Of a DNA stretch of 64,000 nucleotides, positions 25,590-39,461 are shown piece after piece. Source of the DNA: Climacium dendroides (lineage: Eukaryota; Streptophyta; Bryopsida; Hypnales; Climaciaceae). The first letter of the stretch is position 1; every line of letters starts with the position of its first letter. Both the position numbers and the translations under genes were made by a program. The DNA is taken from the NCBI GenBank assembly GCA_950106755.1, contig CATNNA010000117.1, positions 1 through 64,000 of the forward strand, written 5' to 3'. The notes under the pieces are model-generated. The model had not been told where the DNA came from, did not search any database, and was given only the letters and a program-made list of their open reading frames with translations.

Positions 25590-27537
25590 ATGTCCGAAAA
25601 CATAACACACAAGTTGCAAATCTTTGAAATAATTAGGATTCATGGAAAAGTGAAGTTTAAGAGAACCCTATTGCTTCCTCACACTTTTTCAAGTGAAATG
25701 GATCTTCCAAAAAAAGAGAGTCTAAAAATCATGTTGTATTTAATAGAAACCAAACCAATAAATTATATCGATTTGACGTGGAAGCATGTCCGAAAACATA
25801 ACACACAAGTTGCAAATCTTTGAAATAATTAGGATTCATGGAAAAGTGAAGTTTAAGAGAACCCTATTGCTTCCCCACACTTTTTCAATTGAAATGGGTT
25901 TAAAGAAAGAGACTCTTAAAATCATGCTGTATTTAATAGAAACCAAACCAATAAATTATATCGATTTGACGTGGAAGCATGTCCGAAAACATAACACACA
26001 AGTTGCAAATCTTTGAAATAATTAGGATTCATGGAAAAGTGAAGTTTAAGAGAACCCTATTGCTTCCCCACACTTTTTCAAGTGAAATGGGTTTTTAAAA
26101 AAAAGGGACTCTAAAAATCATGCTGTATTTAATAGAAACCAAACCAATAAATTATATCGATTTGACGTGGAAGCATGTCCGAAAACATAACACACAAGTT
26201 GCAAATCTTTGAAATAATTAGGATTCATGGAAAAGTGAAGTTTAAGAGAACCCTATTGCTTCCCCACACTTTTCCAAGTGAAATGGGTTTTTAAAAAAAA
26301 GGGACTCTAAAAATCATGTTGTATTTAATAGAAACCAAAGCAATAAATTATATCGATTTGACGTGGAAGCATGTCCAAAAACATAACACACAAGTTGCAA
26401 ATCTTTGAAATAATTAGGATTCATGGAAAAGTGAAGTTTAAGAGAACCCTATTGCTTCCCCACGCTTTTTCAATTGAAATGGGTTTAAAGAAAGAGACTC
26501 TTAAAATCATGCTGTATTTAATAGAAACCAAACCAATAAATTATATCGATTTGACGTGGAAGCATGTCCGAAAACATAACACACAAGTTGCAAATCTTTG
26601 AAATAATTAGGATTCATGGAAAAGTGAAGTTTAAGAGAACCCTATTGCTTCCTCACACTTTTTCAAGTGAAATGGATCTTCCAAAAAAAGAGAGTCTAAA
26701 AATCATGTTGTATTTAATAGAAACCAAACCAATAAATTATATCGATTTGACGTGGAAGCATGTCCGAAAACATAACACACAAGTTGCAAATCTTTGAAAT
26801 AATTAGGATTCATGGAAAAGTGAAGTTTAAGAGAACCCTATTGCTTCCCCACACTTTTTCAATTGAAATGGGTTTAAAGAAAGAGACTCTTAAAATCATG
26901 CTGTATTTAATAGAAACCAAACCAATAAATTATATCGATTTGACGTGGAAGCATGTCCGAAAACATAACACACAAGTTGCAAATCTTTGAAATAATTAGG
27001 ATTCATGGAAAAGTGAAGTTTAAGAGAACCCTATTGCTTCCCCACACTTTTTCAAGTGAAATGGGTTTTTAAAAAAAAGGGACTCTAAAAATCATGCTGT
27101 ATTTAATAGAAACCAAACCAATAAATTATATCGATTTGACGTGGAAGCATGTCCGAAAACATAACACACAAGTTGCAAATCTTTGAAATAATTAGGATTC
27201 ATGGAAAAGTGAAGTTTAAGAGAACCCTATTGCTTCCCCACACTTTTCCAAGTGAAATGGGTTTTTAAAAAAAAGGGACTCTAAAAATCATGTTGTATTT
27301 AATAGAAACCAAAGCAATAAATTATATCGATTTGACGTGGAAGCATGTCCAAAAACATAACACACAAGTTGCAAATCTTTGAAATAATTAGGATTCATGG
27401 AAAAGTGAAGTTTAAGAGAACCCTATTGCTTCCCCACGCTTTTTCAATTGAAATGGGTTTAAAGAAAGAGACTCTTAAAATCATGCTGTATTTAATAGAA
27501 ACCAAACCAATAAATTATATCGATTTGACGTGGAAGC
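25590..27537 (+). repeat. 5-mer HOR, 974 bp, two copies
   Basis: B, A, T, T (CTTTTCCAAG form) and A (CCCCACGC form) start at 25590 and again at 26564. The CCACGCTTTTTC unit (26371, 27345) is a clear marker that continues into the next HOR. Confidence 0.85.
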
Positions 27538-28514
27538 ATGTCCGAAAACATAACACACAAGTTGCAAATCTTTGAAATAATTAGGATTCATGGAAAAGTG
27601 AAGTTTAAGAGAACCCTATTGCTTCCTCACACTTTTTCAAGTGAAATGGATTTTCAAAAAAAAGAGAGTCTAAAAATCATGTTGTATTTAATAGAAACCA
27701 AACCAATAAATTATATCGATTTGACGTGGAAGCATGTCCGAAAACATAACACACAAGTTGCAAATCTTTGAAATAATTAGGATTCATGGAAAAGTGAAGT
27801 TTAAAAGAACCCTATTGCTTCCTCACACTTTTTCAAGTGAAATGGGTTTTTAAAAAAAAGGGACTCTAAAAATCATGCTGTATTTAATAGAAACCAAACC
27901 AATAAATTATATCGATTTGACGTGGAAGCATGTCCAAAAACATAACACACAAGTTGCAAATCTTTGAAATAATTAGGATTCATGGAAAAGTGAAGTTTAA
28001 GAGAACCCTATTGCTTCCCCACGCTTTTTCAATTGAAATGGGTTTAAAGAAAGAGACTCTTAAAATCATGCTGTATTTAATAGAAACCAAACCAATAAAT
28101 TATATCGATTTGACGTGGAAGCATGTCCGAAAACATAACACACAAGTTGCAAATCTTTGAAATAATTAGGATTCATGGAAAAGTGAAGTTTAAGAGAACC
28201 CTATTGCTTCCTCACACTTTTTCAAGTGAAATGGATTTTCAAAAAAAAGAGAGTCTAAAAATCATGTTGTATTTAATAGAAACCAAACCAATAAATTATA
28301 TCGATTTGACGTGGAAGCATGTCCGAAAACATAACACACAAGTTGCAAATCTTTGAAATAATTAGGATTCATGGAAAAGTGAAGTTTAAGAGAACCCTAT
28401 TGCTTCCCCACACTTTTCCAAGTGAAATGGGTTTTTAAAAAAAAGGGACTCTAAAAATCATGTTGTATTTAATAGAAACCAAAGCAATAAATTATATCGA
28501 TTTGACGTGGAAGC
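27345..28514 (+). repeat. Trimer HOR, 585 bp, two copies
   Basis: CCACGC-type A, B with GGATTTTC, and T start at 27345 and 27930. The T units differ: CCTCACACTTTTTCAAG in the first, CCCCACACTTTTCCAAG with AAAGCAAT in the second. This links the 974-bp and 1170-bp HORs. Confidence 0.78.
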
Positions 28515-31500
28515 ATGTCCAAAAACATAACACACAAGTTGCAAATCTTTGAAATAATTAGGATTCATGGAAAAGTGAAGTTTAAGAGAACCCTATTGCT
28601 TCCCCACGCTTTTTCAATTGAAATGGGTTTAAAGAAAGAGACTCTTAAAATCATGCTGTATTTAATAGAAACCAAACCAATAAATTATATCGATTTGACG
28701 TGGAAGCATGTCCGAAAACATAACACACAAGTTGCAAATCTTTGAAATAATTAGGATTCATGGAAAAGTGAAGTTTAAGAGAACCCTATTGCTTCCTCAC
28801 ACTTTTTCAAGTGAAATGGATTTTCAAAAAAAAGAGAGTCTAAAAATCATGTTGTATTTAATAGAAACCAAACCAATAAATTACATCGATTTGACGTGGA
28901 AGCATGTCCGAAAACATAACACACAAGTTGCAAATCTTTGAAATAATTAGGATTCATGGAAAAGTGAAGTTTAAAAGAACCCTATTGCTTCCTCACACTT
29001 TTTCAAGTGAAATGGGTTTTTAAAAAAAAGGGACTCTAAAAATCATGCTGTATTTAATAGAAACCAAACCAATAAATTATATCGATTTGACGTGGAAGCA
29101 TGTCTGAAAACATAACACTCAAGTTGCAAATCTTTGAAATAATTAGGATTCATGGAAAAGTGAAGTTTAAGAGAACCCTATTGCTTCCCCACACATTTCC
29201 AAGTGAAATGGGTTTAAAAAAAGAGACTCTTAAAATCATGCTGTATTTAATAGAAACCAAACCAATAAATTATATCGATTTGACGTGGAAGCATGTCCGA
29301 AAACATAACACACAAGTTGCAAATCTTTGAAATAATTAGGATTCATGGAAAAGTGAAGTTTAAGAGAACCCTATTGCTTCTTCACACTTTTTCAAGTGAA
29401 ATGGATCTTCAAAAAAAAGAGAGTCTAAAAATCATGTTGTATTTAATAGAAACCAAACCAATAAATTATATTGTTTTGACGTGGAAGCATGTCCAAAAAC
29501 ATAACACACAAGTTGCAAATCTTTGAAATAATTAGGATTCATGGAAAAGTGAAGTTTAAGAGAACCCTATTGCTTCCCCACACTTTTCCAAGTGAAATGG
29601 GTTTTTAAAAAAAAGGGACTCTAAAAATCATGCTGTATTTAATAGAAACCAAAGCAATAAATTATATCGATTTGACGTGGAAGCATGTCCAAAAACATAA
29701 CACACAAGTTGCAAATCTTTGAAATAATTAGGATTCATGGAAAAGTGAAGTTTAAGAGAACCCTATTGCTTCCCCACGCTTTTTCAATTGAAATGGGTTT
29801 AAAGAAAGAGACTCTTAAAATCATGCTGTATTTAATAGAAACCAAACCAATAAATTATATCGATTTGACGTGGAAGCATGTCCGAAAACATAACACACAA
29901 GTTGCAAATCTTTGAAATAATTAGGATTCATGGAAAAGTGAAGTTTAAGAGAACCCTATTGCTTCCTCACACTTTTTCAAGTGAAATGGATTTTCAAAAA
30001 AAAAAGAGTCTAAAAATCATGTTGTATTTAATAGAAACCAAACCAATAAATTATATCGATTTGACGTGGAAGCATGTCCGAAAACATAACACACAAGTTG
30101 CAAATCTTTGAAATAATTAGGATTCATGGAAAAGTGAAGTTTAAAAGAACCCTATTGCTTCCTCACACTTTTTCAAGTGAAATGGGTTTTTAAAAAAAAG
30201 GGACTCTAAAAATCATGCTGTATTTAATAGAAACCAAACCAATAAATTATATCGATTTGACGTGGAAGCATGTCTGAAAACATAACACTCAAGTTGCAAA
30301 TCTTTGAAATAATTAGGATTCATGGAAAAGTGAAGTTTAAGAGAACCCTATTGCTTCCCCACACATTTCCAAGTGAAATGGGTTTAAAAAAAGAGACTCT
30401 TAAAATCATGCTGTATTTAATAGAAACCAAACCAATAAATTATATCGATTTGACGTGGAAGCATGTCCGAAAACATAACACACAAGTTGCAAATCTTTGA
30501 AATAATTAGGATTCATGGAAAAGTGAAGTTTAAGAGAACCCTATTGCTTCCTCACACTTTTTCAAGTGAAATGGATCTTCAAAAAAAAGAGAGTCTAAAA
30601 ATCATGTTGTATTTAATAGAAACCAAACCAATAAATTATATTGTTTTGACGTGGAAGCATGTCCGAAAACATAACACACAAGTTGCAAATCTTTGAAATA
30701 ATTAGGATTCATGGAAAAGTGAAGTTTAAGAGAACCCTATTGCTTCCCCACACTTTTCCAAGTGAAATGGGTTTTTAAAAAAAAGGGACTCTAAAAATCA
30801 TGCTGTATTTAATAGAAACCAAAGCAATAAATTATATCGATTTGACGTGGAAGCATGTCCAAAAACATAACACACAAGTTGCAAATCTTTGAAATAATTA
30901 GGATTCATGGAAAAGTGAAGTTTAAGAGAACCCTATTGCTTCCCCACGCTTTTTCAATTGAAATGGGTTTAAAGAAAGAGACTCTTAAAATCATGCTGTA
31001 TTTAATAGAAACCAAACCAATAAATTATATCGATTTGACGTGGAAGCATGTCCGAAAACATAACACACAAGTTGCAAATCTTTGAAATAATTAGGATTCA
31101 TGGAAAAGTGAAGTTTAAGAGAACCCTATTGCTTCCTCACACTTTTTCAAGTGAAATGGATTTTCAAAAAAAAGAGAGTCTAAAAATCATGTTGTATTTA
31201 ATAGAAACCAAACCAATAAATTATATCGATTTGACGTGGAAGCATGTCCGAAAACATAACACACAAGTTGCAAATCTTTGAAATAATTAGGATTCATGGA
31301 AAAGTGAAGTTTAAAAGAACCCTATTGCTTCCTCACACTTTTTCAAGTGAAATGGGTTTTTAAAAAAAAGGGACTCTAAAAATCATGCTGTATTTAATAG
31401 AAACCAAACCAATAAATTATATCGATTTGACGTGGAAGCATGTCTGAAAACATAACACTCAAGTTGCAAATCTTTGAAATAATTAGGATTCATGGAAAAG

Positions 31501-32024
31501 TGAAGTTTAAGTGAACCCTATTGCTTCCCCACACATTTCCAAGTGAAATGGGTTTAAAAAAAGAGACTCTTAAAATCATGCTGTATTTAATAGAAACCAA
31601 ACCAATAAATTATATCGATTTGACGTGGAAGCATGTCCGAAAACATAACACACAAGTTGCAAATCTTTGAAATAATTAGGATTCATGGAAAAGTGAAGTT
31701 TAAGAGAACCCTATTGCTTCCTCACACTTTTTCAAGTGAAATGGATCTTCAAAAAAAAGAGAGTCTAAAAATCATGTTGTATTTAATAGAAACCAAACCA
31801 ATAAATTATATCGATTTGACGTGGAAGCATGTCCGAAAACATAACACACAAGTTGCAAATCTTTGAAATAATTAGGATTCATGGAAAAGTGAAGTTTAAG
31901 AGAACCCTATTGCTTCCCCACATTTTTTCAAGTGAAATGGGTTTTTAAAAAAAAGAGACTCTAAAAATCATGCTGTATTTAATAGAAACCAAACCAATAA
32001 ATTATATCGATATGACGTGGAAGC
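28515..32024 (+). repeat. 6-mer HOR, 1170 bp, three copies
   Basis: Copies start at 28515, 29685 and 30855. The order is CCACGC-type A, B (GGATTTTC), T, D, B (GGATCTTC), T (CTTTTCCAAG). Private changes mark each copy: TTACATCG at 28884 and CTTCTTCACAC near 29378 in the first, a 10-A tract in the B unit at 29878 in the second, and TTTAAGTGAACC in the D unit at 31440 of the third. The last T of copy 3 has been replaced by a CATTTTTTCAAG form. Confidence 0.86.
29100..29292 (+). repeat. Type D monomer (193 bp, TGTCTGAAAA / ACACTCAAG), representative
   Basis: Marked by ATGTCTGAAAACATAACACTCAAG at the unit start, CACACATTTCCAAGTG in place of CACACTTTTTCAAGTG, and GGGTTTAAAAAAAGAG in the variable box. 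Copies start at 29100, 30270, 31440, 33590, 41027, 42001, 42975 and 44537. A 194-bp relative starts at 37504. Units at 35351 and 46295 have the D box with an ordinary start, so they look like exchange hybrids. D is a diagnostic member of the 1170, 974 and 1562 bp HORs. Confidence 0.9.
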
Positions 32025-32612
32025 ATGTCCAGAAACATAACACACAAGTTGCAAATCTTTGAAATAATTAGGATTCATGGAAAAGTGAAGTTTAAAAGAA
32101 CCCTATTGCTTCCCCACATTTTTTCAAGTGAAATGGGTTTTTAAAAAAAAGGGACTCTAAAAATCATGCTGTATTTAATAGAAACCAAACCAATAAATTA
32201 TATCGATATGACGTGGAAGCATTTCCAAAAACATAACACACAAGTTGCAAATCTTTGAAATAATTAGGATTCATGGAAAAGTGAAGTTTAAAAGAACCCT
32301 ATTGCTTCCCCACATTTTTTCAAGTGAAATGGGTTTTTAAAAAAAAGAGACTCTAAAAATCATGCTGTATTTAATAGAAACCAAACCAATAAATTATATC
32401 GATATGACGTGGAAGCATGTCCAGAAACATAACACACAAGTTGCAAATCTTTGAAATAATTAGGATTCATGGAAAAGTGAAGTTTAAAAGAACCCTATTG
32501 CTTCCCCACATTTTTTCAAGTGAAATGGGTTTTTAAAAAAAAGGGACTCTAAAAATCATGCTGTATTTAATAGAAACCAAACCAATAAATTATATCGATA
32601 TGACGTGGAAGC
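31829..32612 (+). repeat. T-T dimer HOR, 392 bp, two copies
   Basis: Alternating T units with GAGACTC and GGGACTC. The second of each pair starts TGTCCAGAAAC (32025, 32417). The units at 32221 and 32613 start ATTTCC instead of ATGTCC. Confidence 0.82.
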
Positions 32613-33782
32613 ATTTCCAAAAACATAACACACAAGTTGCAAATCTTTGAAATAATTAGGATTCATGGAAAAGTGAAGTTTAAAAGAACCCTATTGCTTC
32701 CCCACACTTTTTCAATTGAAATGGGTTTAAAGAAAGAGACTCTTAAAATCATGCTGTATTTAATAGAAACCAAAGCAATAAATTATATCGATTTGACGTG
32801 GAAGCATGTCCAAAAACATAACACACAAGTTGCAAATCTTTGAAATAATTCGGATTCATGGAAAAGTGAAGTTTAAGAGAACCCTATTGCTTCCTCACAC
32901 TTTTTCAAGTGAAATGGATTTTCAAAAAAAAGAGAGTCTAAAAATCATGTTGTATTTAATAGAAACCAAACCAATAAATTATATCGATTTGACGTGGAAG
33001 CATGTCCGAAAACATAACACACAAGTTGCAAATCTTTGAAATAATTAGGATTCATGGAAAAGTGAAGTTTAAAAGAACCCTATTGCTTCCTCACACTTTT
33101 TCAAGTGAAATGGGTTTTTAAAAAAAAGAAAGTCTAAAAATCATGCTGTATTTAATAGAAACCAAACCAATAAATTATATTGTCTTGACGTGGAAGCAGG
33201 TCCGAAAACATAACACACAAGTTGCAAATCTTTGAAATAATTAGGATTCATGGAAAAGTGAAGTTTAAAAGAACCCTATTGCTTCCTCACACTTTTTCAA
33301 GTGAAATGGATTTTCAAAAAAAAGAGAGTCTAAAAATCATGTTGTATTTAATAGAAACCAAACCAATAAATTATATCGATTTGACGTGGAAGCATGTCCG
33401 AAAACATAACACACAAGTTGCAAATCTTTGAAATAATTAGGATTCATGGAAAAGTGAAGTTTAAAAGAACCCTATTGCTTCCTCACACTTTTTCAAGTGA
33501 AATGGGTTTTTAAAAAAAAGGGACTCTAAAAATCATGCTGTATTTAATAGAAACCAAACCAATAAATTATATCGATTTGACGTGGAAGCATGTCTGAAAA
33601 CATAACACTCAAGTTGCAAATCTTTGAAATAATTAGGATTCATGGAAAAGTGAAGTTTAAGAGAACCCTATTGCTTCCCCACACATTTCCAAGTGAAATG
33701 GGTTTAAAAAAAGAGACTCTTAAAATCATGCTGTATTTAATAGAAACCAAACCAATAAATTATATCGATTTGACGTGGAAGC

Positions 33783-35350
33783 ATGTCCGAAAACATAGCA
33801 CACAAGTTGCAAATCTTTGAAATAATTAGGATTCATGGAAAAGTGAAGTTTAAAAGAACCCTATTGCTTCCTCACACTTTTTCAAGTGAAATGGATCTTC
33901 AAAAAAAAGAGAGTCTAAAAATCATGTTGTATTTAATAGAAACCAAACCAATAAATTATATTGTTTTGACGTGGAAGCATGTCCGAAAACATAACACACA
34001 AGTTCCAAATCTTTGAAATAATTAGGATTCATGGAAAACTGAAGTTTAAGAGAACCCTATTGCTTCCCCACATTTTTTCAAGTGAAATGGGTTTTTAAAA
34101 AAAAGAGACTCTAAAAATCATGCTGTATTTAATAGAAACCAAACCAATAAATTATATCGATATGACGTGGAAGCATGTCCAAAAACATAACACACAAGTT
34201 GCAAATCTTTGAAATAATTAGGATTCATGGAAAAGTGAAGTTTAAAAGAACCCTATTGCTTCCCCACACTTTTTCAAGTGAAATGGGTTTTTAAAAAAAA
34301 GTGACTCTAAAAATCATGCTGTATTTAATAGAAACCAAACCAATAAATTATATCGATTTGACGTGGATGCATGTCCGAAAACATAACACACAAGTTGGAA
34401 ATCTTTGAAATAATTAGGATTCATGGAAAAGTGAAGTTTAAAAGAACCCTATTGCTTCCTCACACTTTTTCAAGTGAAATGGATTTTCAAAAAAAAGTGA
34501 CTCTAAAAATCATAGTGTACTTAATAGAAACCAAACCAATAAATTATATCAATTTGATGTGGAAGCATGTCCGAAAACATAACACACAAGTTGCAAATCT
34601 TTGAAATAATTAGGATTCATGGAAAAGTGAAGTTTAAGTGAACCCTATTGCTTCCCCACACTTTTTCAAGTGAAATGGGTTTTTAAAAAAAAGGGACTCT
34701 GAAAATTATGCTGTATTTAATAGAAACCAAACCAATAAATTATATCGATTTGACGTGGAAGCATGTCCAAAAACATAACACACAAGTTGCAAATCTTTGA
34801 AATAATTAGGATTCATTGAAAAGTGAAGTTTAAAAGAACCCTATTGCTTCCTCACACTTTTCCAAGTGAAATGGGTTTTTAAAAAAAAGGGACTCTAAGA
34901 ATCATGCTGTATTTAATAGAAACCAAACCAATAAATTATATCGATTTGACGTGGATGCATGTCCGAAAACATAACACACAAGTTGCAAATCTTTGAAATA
35001 ATTAGGATTCATGGAAAAGTGAAGTTTAAAAGAACCCTATTGCTTCCTCACACTTTTTCAAGTGAAACTGGTTTTTAAAAAAAAGGGACTCTAAAAATCA
35101 TGCTGTATTTAATAGAAACCAAACCAATAAATTATATCGATTTGACGTGGAAGCATGTCCGAAAACATAACACACAAGTTGCAAATCTTTGAAATAATTA
35201 GGATTCATGGAAAAGTGAAGTTTAAAAGAACCCTATTGCTTCCTGACACTTTTTCAACTGAAATGGATTTTTTTTAAAAAAAGACTCTTACACTCATGCT
35301 GTATTTAATAGAAACCAAACCAATAAATTATATTGTTTTGACGTGGATGC
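33783..35350 (+). repeat. Segmental duplication, copy 1 (partner 38090-39461)
   Basis: Shared rare markers are CAAGTTCCAAATC (34002 and 38309), ATTCATTGAAAAG (34811 and 38922), CTCTAAGAATC, AAACTGG and the CCTGACAC / CTTACACTC unit. The offset is 4307 bp on the left and 4111 bp further right, so the second copy lacks one 196-bp monomer, most simply 34175-34370. Confidence 0.78.
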
Positions 35351-36327
35351 ATGTCCGAAAACATAACACACAAGTTGCAAATCTTTGAAATAATTAGGAT
35401 TCATGGAAAAGTGAAGTTTAAGAGAACCCTATTGCTTCCCCACACATTTCCAAGTGAAATGGGTTTAAAAAAAGAGACTCTTAAAATCATGCTGTATTTA
35501 ATAGAAACCAAACCAATAAATTATATCGATTTGACGTGGAAGCATGTCCAAAAACATAACACACAAGTTGCAAATCTTTGAAATAATTAGGATTCATGGA
35601 AAAGTGAAGTTTAAAAGAACCCTATTGCTTCCCCACACTTTTTCAAGTGAAATGGGTTTTTAAAAAAAAGTGACTCTAAAAATCATGCTGTATTTAATAG
35701 AAACCAAACCAATAAATTATATCGATTTGACGTGGATGCATGTCCGAAAACATAACACACAAGTTGGAAATCTTTGAAATAATTAGGATTCATGGAAAAG
35801 TGAAGTTTAAAAGAACCCTATTGCTTCCTCACACTTTTTCAAGTGAAATGGATTTTCAAAAAAAAGTGACTCTAAAAATCATAGTGTATTTAATAGAAAC
35901 CAAACCAATAAATTATATCAATTTGATGTGGAAGCAGGTCCGAAAACATAACACACAAGTTGCAAATCTTTGAAATAATTAGGATTCATGGAAAAGTGAA
36001 GTTTAAGTGAACCCTATTGCTTCCCCACACTTTTTCAAGTGAAATGGGTTTTTAAAAAAAAGGGACTCTAAAAATCATGCTGTATTTAATAGAAACCAAA
36101 CCAATAAATTATATCGATTTGACGTGGAAGCATGTCCAAAAACATAACACACAAGTTGCAAATCTTTGAAATAATTAGGATTCATGGAAAAGTGAAGTTT
36201 AAAAGAACCCTATTGCTTCCTCATACTTTTCCAAGTGAAATGGGTTTTTAAAAAAAAGGGACTCTAAGAATCATGCTGTATTTAATAGAAACCAAACCAA
36301 TAAATTATATCGATTTGACGTGGATGC
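34175..36327 (+). repeat. 7-mer offset repeat, 1369 bp
   Basis: Units 34175-34958 recur at 35544-36327. The pair includes the H unit with AAAAAAGTGACTC and AATTTGATGTGG (34371 and 35740) and the CTCTAAGAATC unit. The 1369-bp step fits six 196-bp units plus one 193-bp unit (35351). Confidence 0.78.
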
Positions 36328-37503
36328 ATGTCCAAAAACATAACACACAAGTTGCAAATCTTTGAAATAATTAGGATTCATGGAAAAGTGAAGTTTAAAA
36401 GAACCCTATTGCTTCCTCACACTTTTTCAAGTGAAATGGATTTTCAAAAAAAAGGGACTCTAAAAATCATAGTGTATTTAATAGAAACCAAACCAATAAA
36501 TTATATCGATTTGACGTGGAAGCATGTCCGAAAACATAACACACAAGTTGCAAATCTTTGAAATAATTAGGATTCATGGAAAAGTGAAGTTTAAGTGAAC
36601 CCTATTGCTTCCCCACACTTTTTCAAGTGAAATGGGTTTTTAAAAAAAAGGGACTCTAAAATCCATGCTGTATTTAATAGAAACCAAAGCAATAAATTAT
36701 ATCGATTTGACGTGGAAGCATGTCCAAAAACATAACACACAAGTTGCAAATCTTTGAAATAATTAGGATTCATGGAAAAGTGAAGTTTAAGTGAACCCTA
36801 TTGCTTCCCCACACTTTTTCAAGTGAAATGGGTTTTTAAAAAAAAGGGACTCTAAAAATCATGCTGTATTTAATAGAAACCAAACCAATAAATTATATCG
36901 ATTTGACGTGGAAGCATGTCCAAAAACATAACACACAAGTTGCAAATCTTTGAAATAATTAGGATTCATGGAAAAGTGAAGTTTAAAAGAACCCTATTGC
37001 TTCCTCACACTTTTCCAAGTGAAATGGGTTTTTAAAAAAAAGGGACTCTAAGAATCATGCTGTATTTAATAGAAACCAAACCAATAAATTATATCGATTT
37101 GACGTGGATGCATGTCCAAAAACATAACACACAAGTTGCAAATCTTTGAAATAATTAGGATTCATGGAAAAGTGAAGTTTAAAAGAACCCTATTGCTTCC
37201 TCACACTTTTTCAAGTGAAATGGATTTTCAAAAAAAAGGGACTCTAAAAATCATAGTGTATTTAATAGAAACCAAACCAATAAATTATATCGATTTGACG
37301 TGGAAGCATGTCCGAAAACATAACACACAAGTTGCAAATCTTTGAAATAATTCGGATTCATGGAAAAGTGAAGTTTAAGTGAACCCTATTGCTTCCCCAC
37401 ACTTTTTCAAGTGAAATGGGTTTTTAAAAAAAAGGGACTCTAAAATCCATGCTGTATTTAATAGAAACCAAAGCAATAAATTATATCGATTTGACGTGGA
37501 AGC
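35936..37503 (+). repeat. Tetramer HOR, 784 bp, two copies
   Basis: Copies are 35936-36719 and 36720-37503, four 196-bp units each. The unusual CTCTAAAATCCATGCTG occurs in the unit at 36524 and again at 37308, which fixes the period. H units at 36328 and 37112 correspond. Confidence 0.82.
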
Positions 37504-38089
37504 ATGTCTGAAAACATAACACTCAAGTTGCAAATCTTTGAAATAATTAGGATTCATGGAAAAGTGAAGTTTAAGAGAACCCTATTGCTTCCCCACACAT
37601 TTCCAAGTGAAATGGGTTTAAAAAAAAGTGACTCTAAAAATCATGCTGTATTTAATAGAAACCAAAGCAATAAATTATATCGATTTGACGTGGAAGCATG
37701 TCCGAAAACATAACACACAAGTTGCAAATCTTTGAAATAATTCGGATTCATGGAAAAGTGAAGTTTAAAAGAACCCTATTGCTTCCTCTCACTTTTTCAA
37801 GTGAAATGCATTTTTAAAAAAAAGAAAGTCTAAAAATCATGCTGTATTTAATAGAAACCAAACCAATAAATTATATTGTCTTGACGTGGAAGCATGTCCG
37901 AAAACATAACACACAAGTTGCAAATCTTTGAAATAATTAGGATTCATGGAAAAGTGAAGTTTAAGAGAACCCTATTGCTTCCTCTCACATTTTCAAGTGA
38001 AATGCATTTTTAAAAAAAAGAAAGTCTAAAAATCATGCTGTATTTAATAGAAACCAAACCAATAAATTATATTGTCTTGACGTGGAAGC

Positions 38090-39461
38090 AGGTCCGAAAA
38101 CATAACACACAAGTTGCAAATCTTTGAAATAATTAGGATTCATGGAAAAGTGAAGTTTAAAAGAACCCCATTGCTTCCTCACACTTTTTCAAGTGAAATG
38201 GATCTTCAAAAAAAAGAGAGTCTAAAAATCATGTTGTATTTAATAGAAACCAAACCAATAAATTATATTGTTTTGACGTGGAAGCATGTCCGAAAACATA
38301 ACACACAAGTTCCAAATCTTTGAAATAATTAGGATTCATGGAAAAGTGAAGTTTAAGAGAACCCTATTGCTTCCCCACATTTTTTCAAGTGAAATGGGTT
38401 TTTAAAAAAAAGAGACTCTAAAAATCATGCTGTATTTAATAGAAACCAAACCAATAAATTATATCGATATGACGTGGAAGCATGTCCAAAAACATAACAC
38501 ACAAGTTGCAAATCTTTGAAATAATTAGGATTCATGGAAAAGTGAAGTTTAAAAGAACCCTATTGCTTCCCCACACTTTTTCAAGTGAAATGGATTTTCA
38601 AAAAAAAGGGACTCTAAAAATCATAGTGTATTTAATAGAAACCAAACCAATAAATGATATCAATTTGATGTGGAAGCAGGTCCGAAAACATAACACACAA
38701 GTTGTAAATCTTTGAAATAATTAGGATTCATGGAAAAGTGAAGTTTAAGTGAACCCTATTGCTTCCCCACACTTTTTCAAGTGAAATGGGTTTTTAAAAA
38801 AAAGGGACTCTAAAAATCATGCTGTATTTAATAGAAACCAAACCAATAAATTATATCGTTTTGACGTGGAAGCATGTCCAAAAACATAACACACTAGTTG
38901 CAAATCTTTGAAATAATTAGGATTCATTGAAAAGTGAAGTTTAAAAGAACCCTATTGCTTCCTCACACTTTTCCAAGTGAAATGGGTTTTTAAAAAAAAG
39001 GGACTCTAAGAATCATACTGTATTTAATAGAAACCAATCCAATAAATTATATCGATTTGACGTGGATGCATGTCCGAAAACATAACACACAAGTTGCAAA
39101 TCTTTGAAATAATTAGGATTCATGGAAAAGTGAAGTTTAAAAGAACCCTATTGCTTCCTCACAGTTTTTCAAGTGAAACTGGTTTTTAAAAAAAAGGGAC
39201 TCTAAAAATCATGCTGTATTTAATAGAAACCAAACCAATAAATTATATCGATTTGACGTGGAAGCATGTCCGAAAACATAACACACAAGTTGCAAATCTT
39301 TGAAATAATTAGGATTCATGGAAAAGTGAAGTTTAAAAGAACCCTATTGCTTCCTGACACTTTTTCAACTGAAATGGATTTTTAAAAAAAAGAGACTCTT
39401 ACACTCATGCTGTATTTAATAGAAACCAAACCAATAAATTATATTGTTTTGACGTGGATGC
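38090..39461 (+). repeat. Segmental duplication, copy 2 (partner 33783-35350)
   Basis: Second copy of the 33.8-35.3 kb block, one monomer shorter. Private changes include AAATGATATCAATTTG near 38654, ACACTAGTTG near 38891 and AACCAATCC near 39035. At 39462 it changes to a different unit from 35351. Confidence 0.75.
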
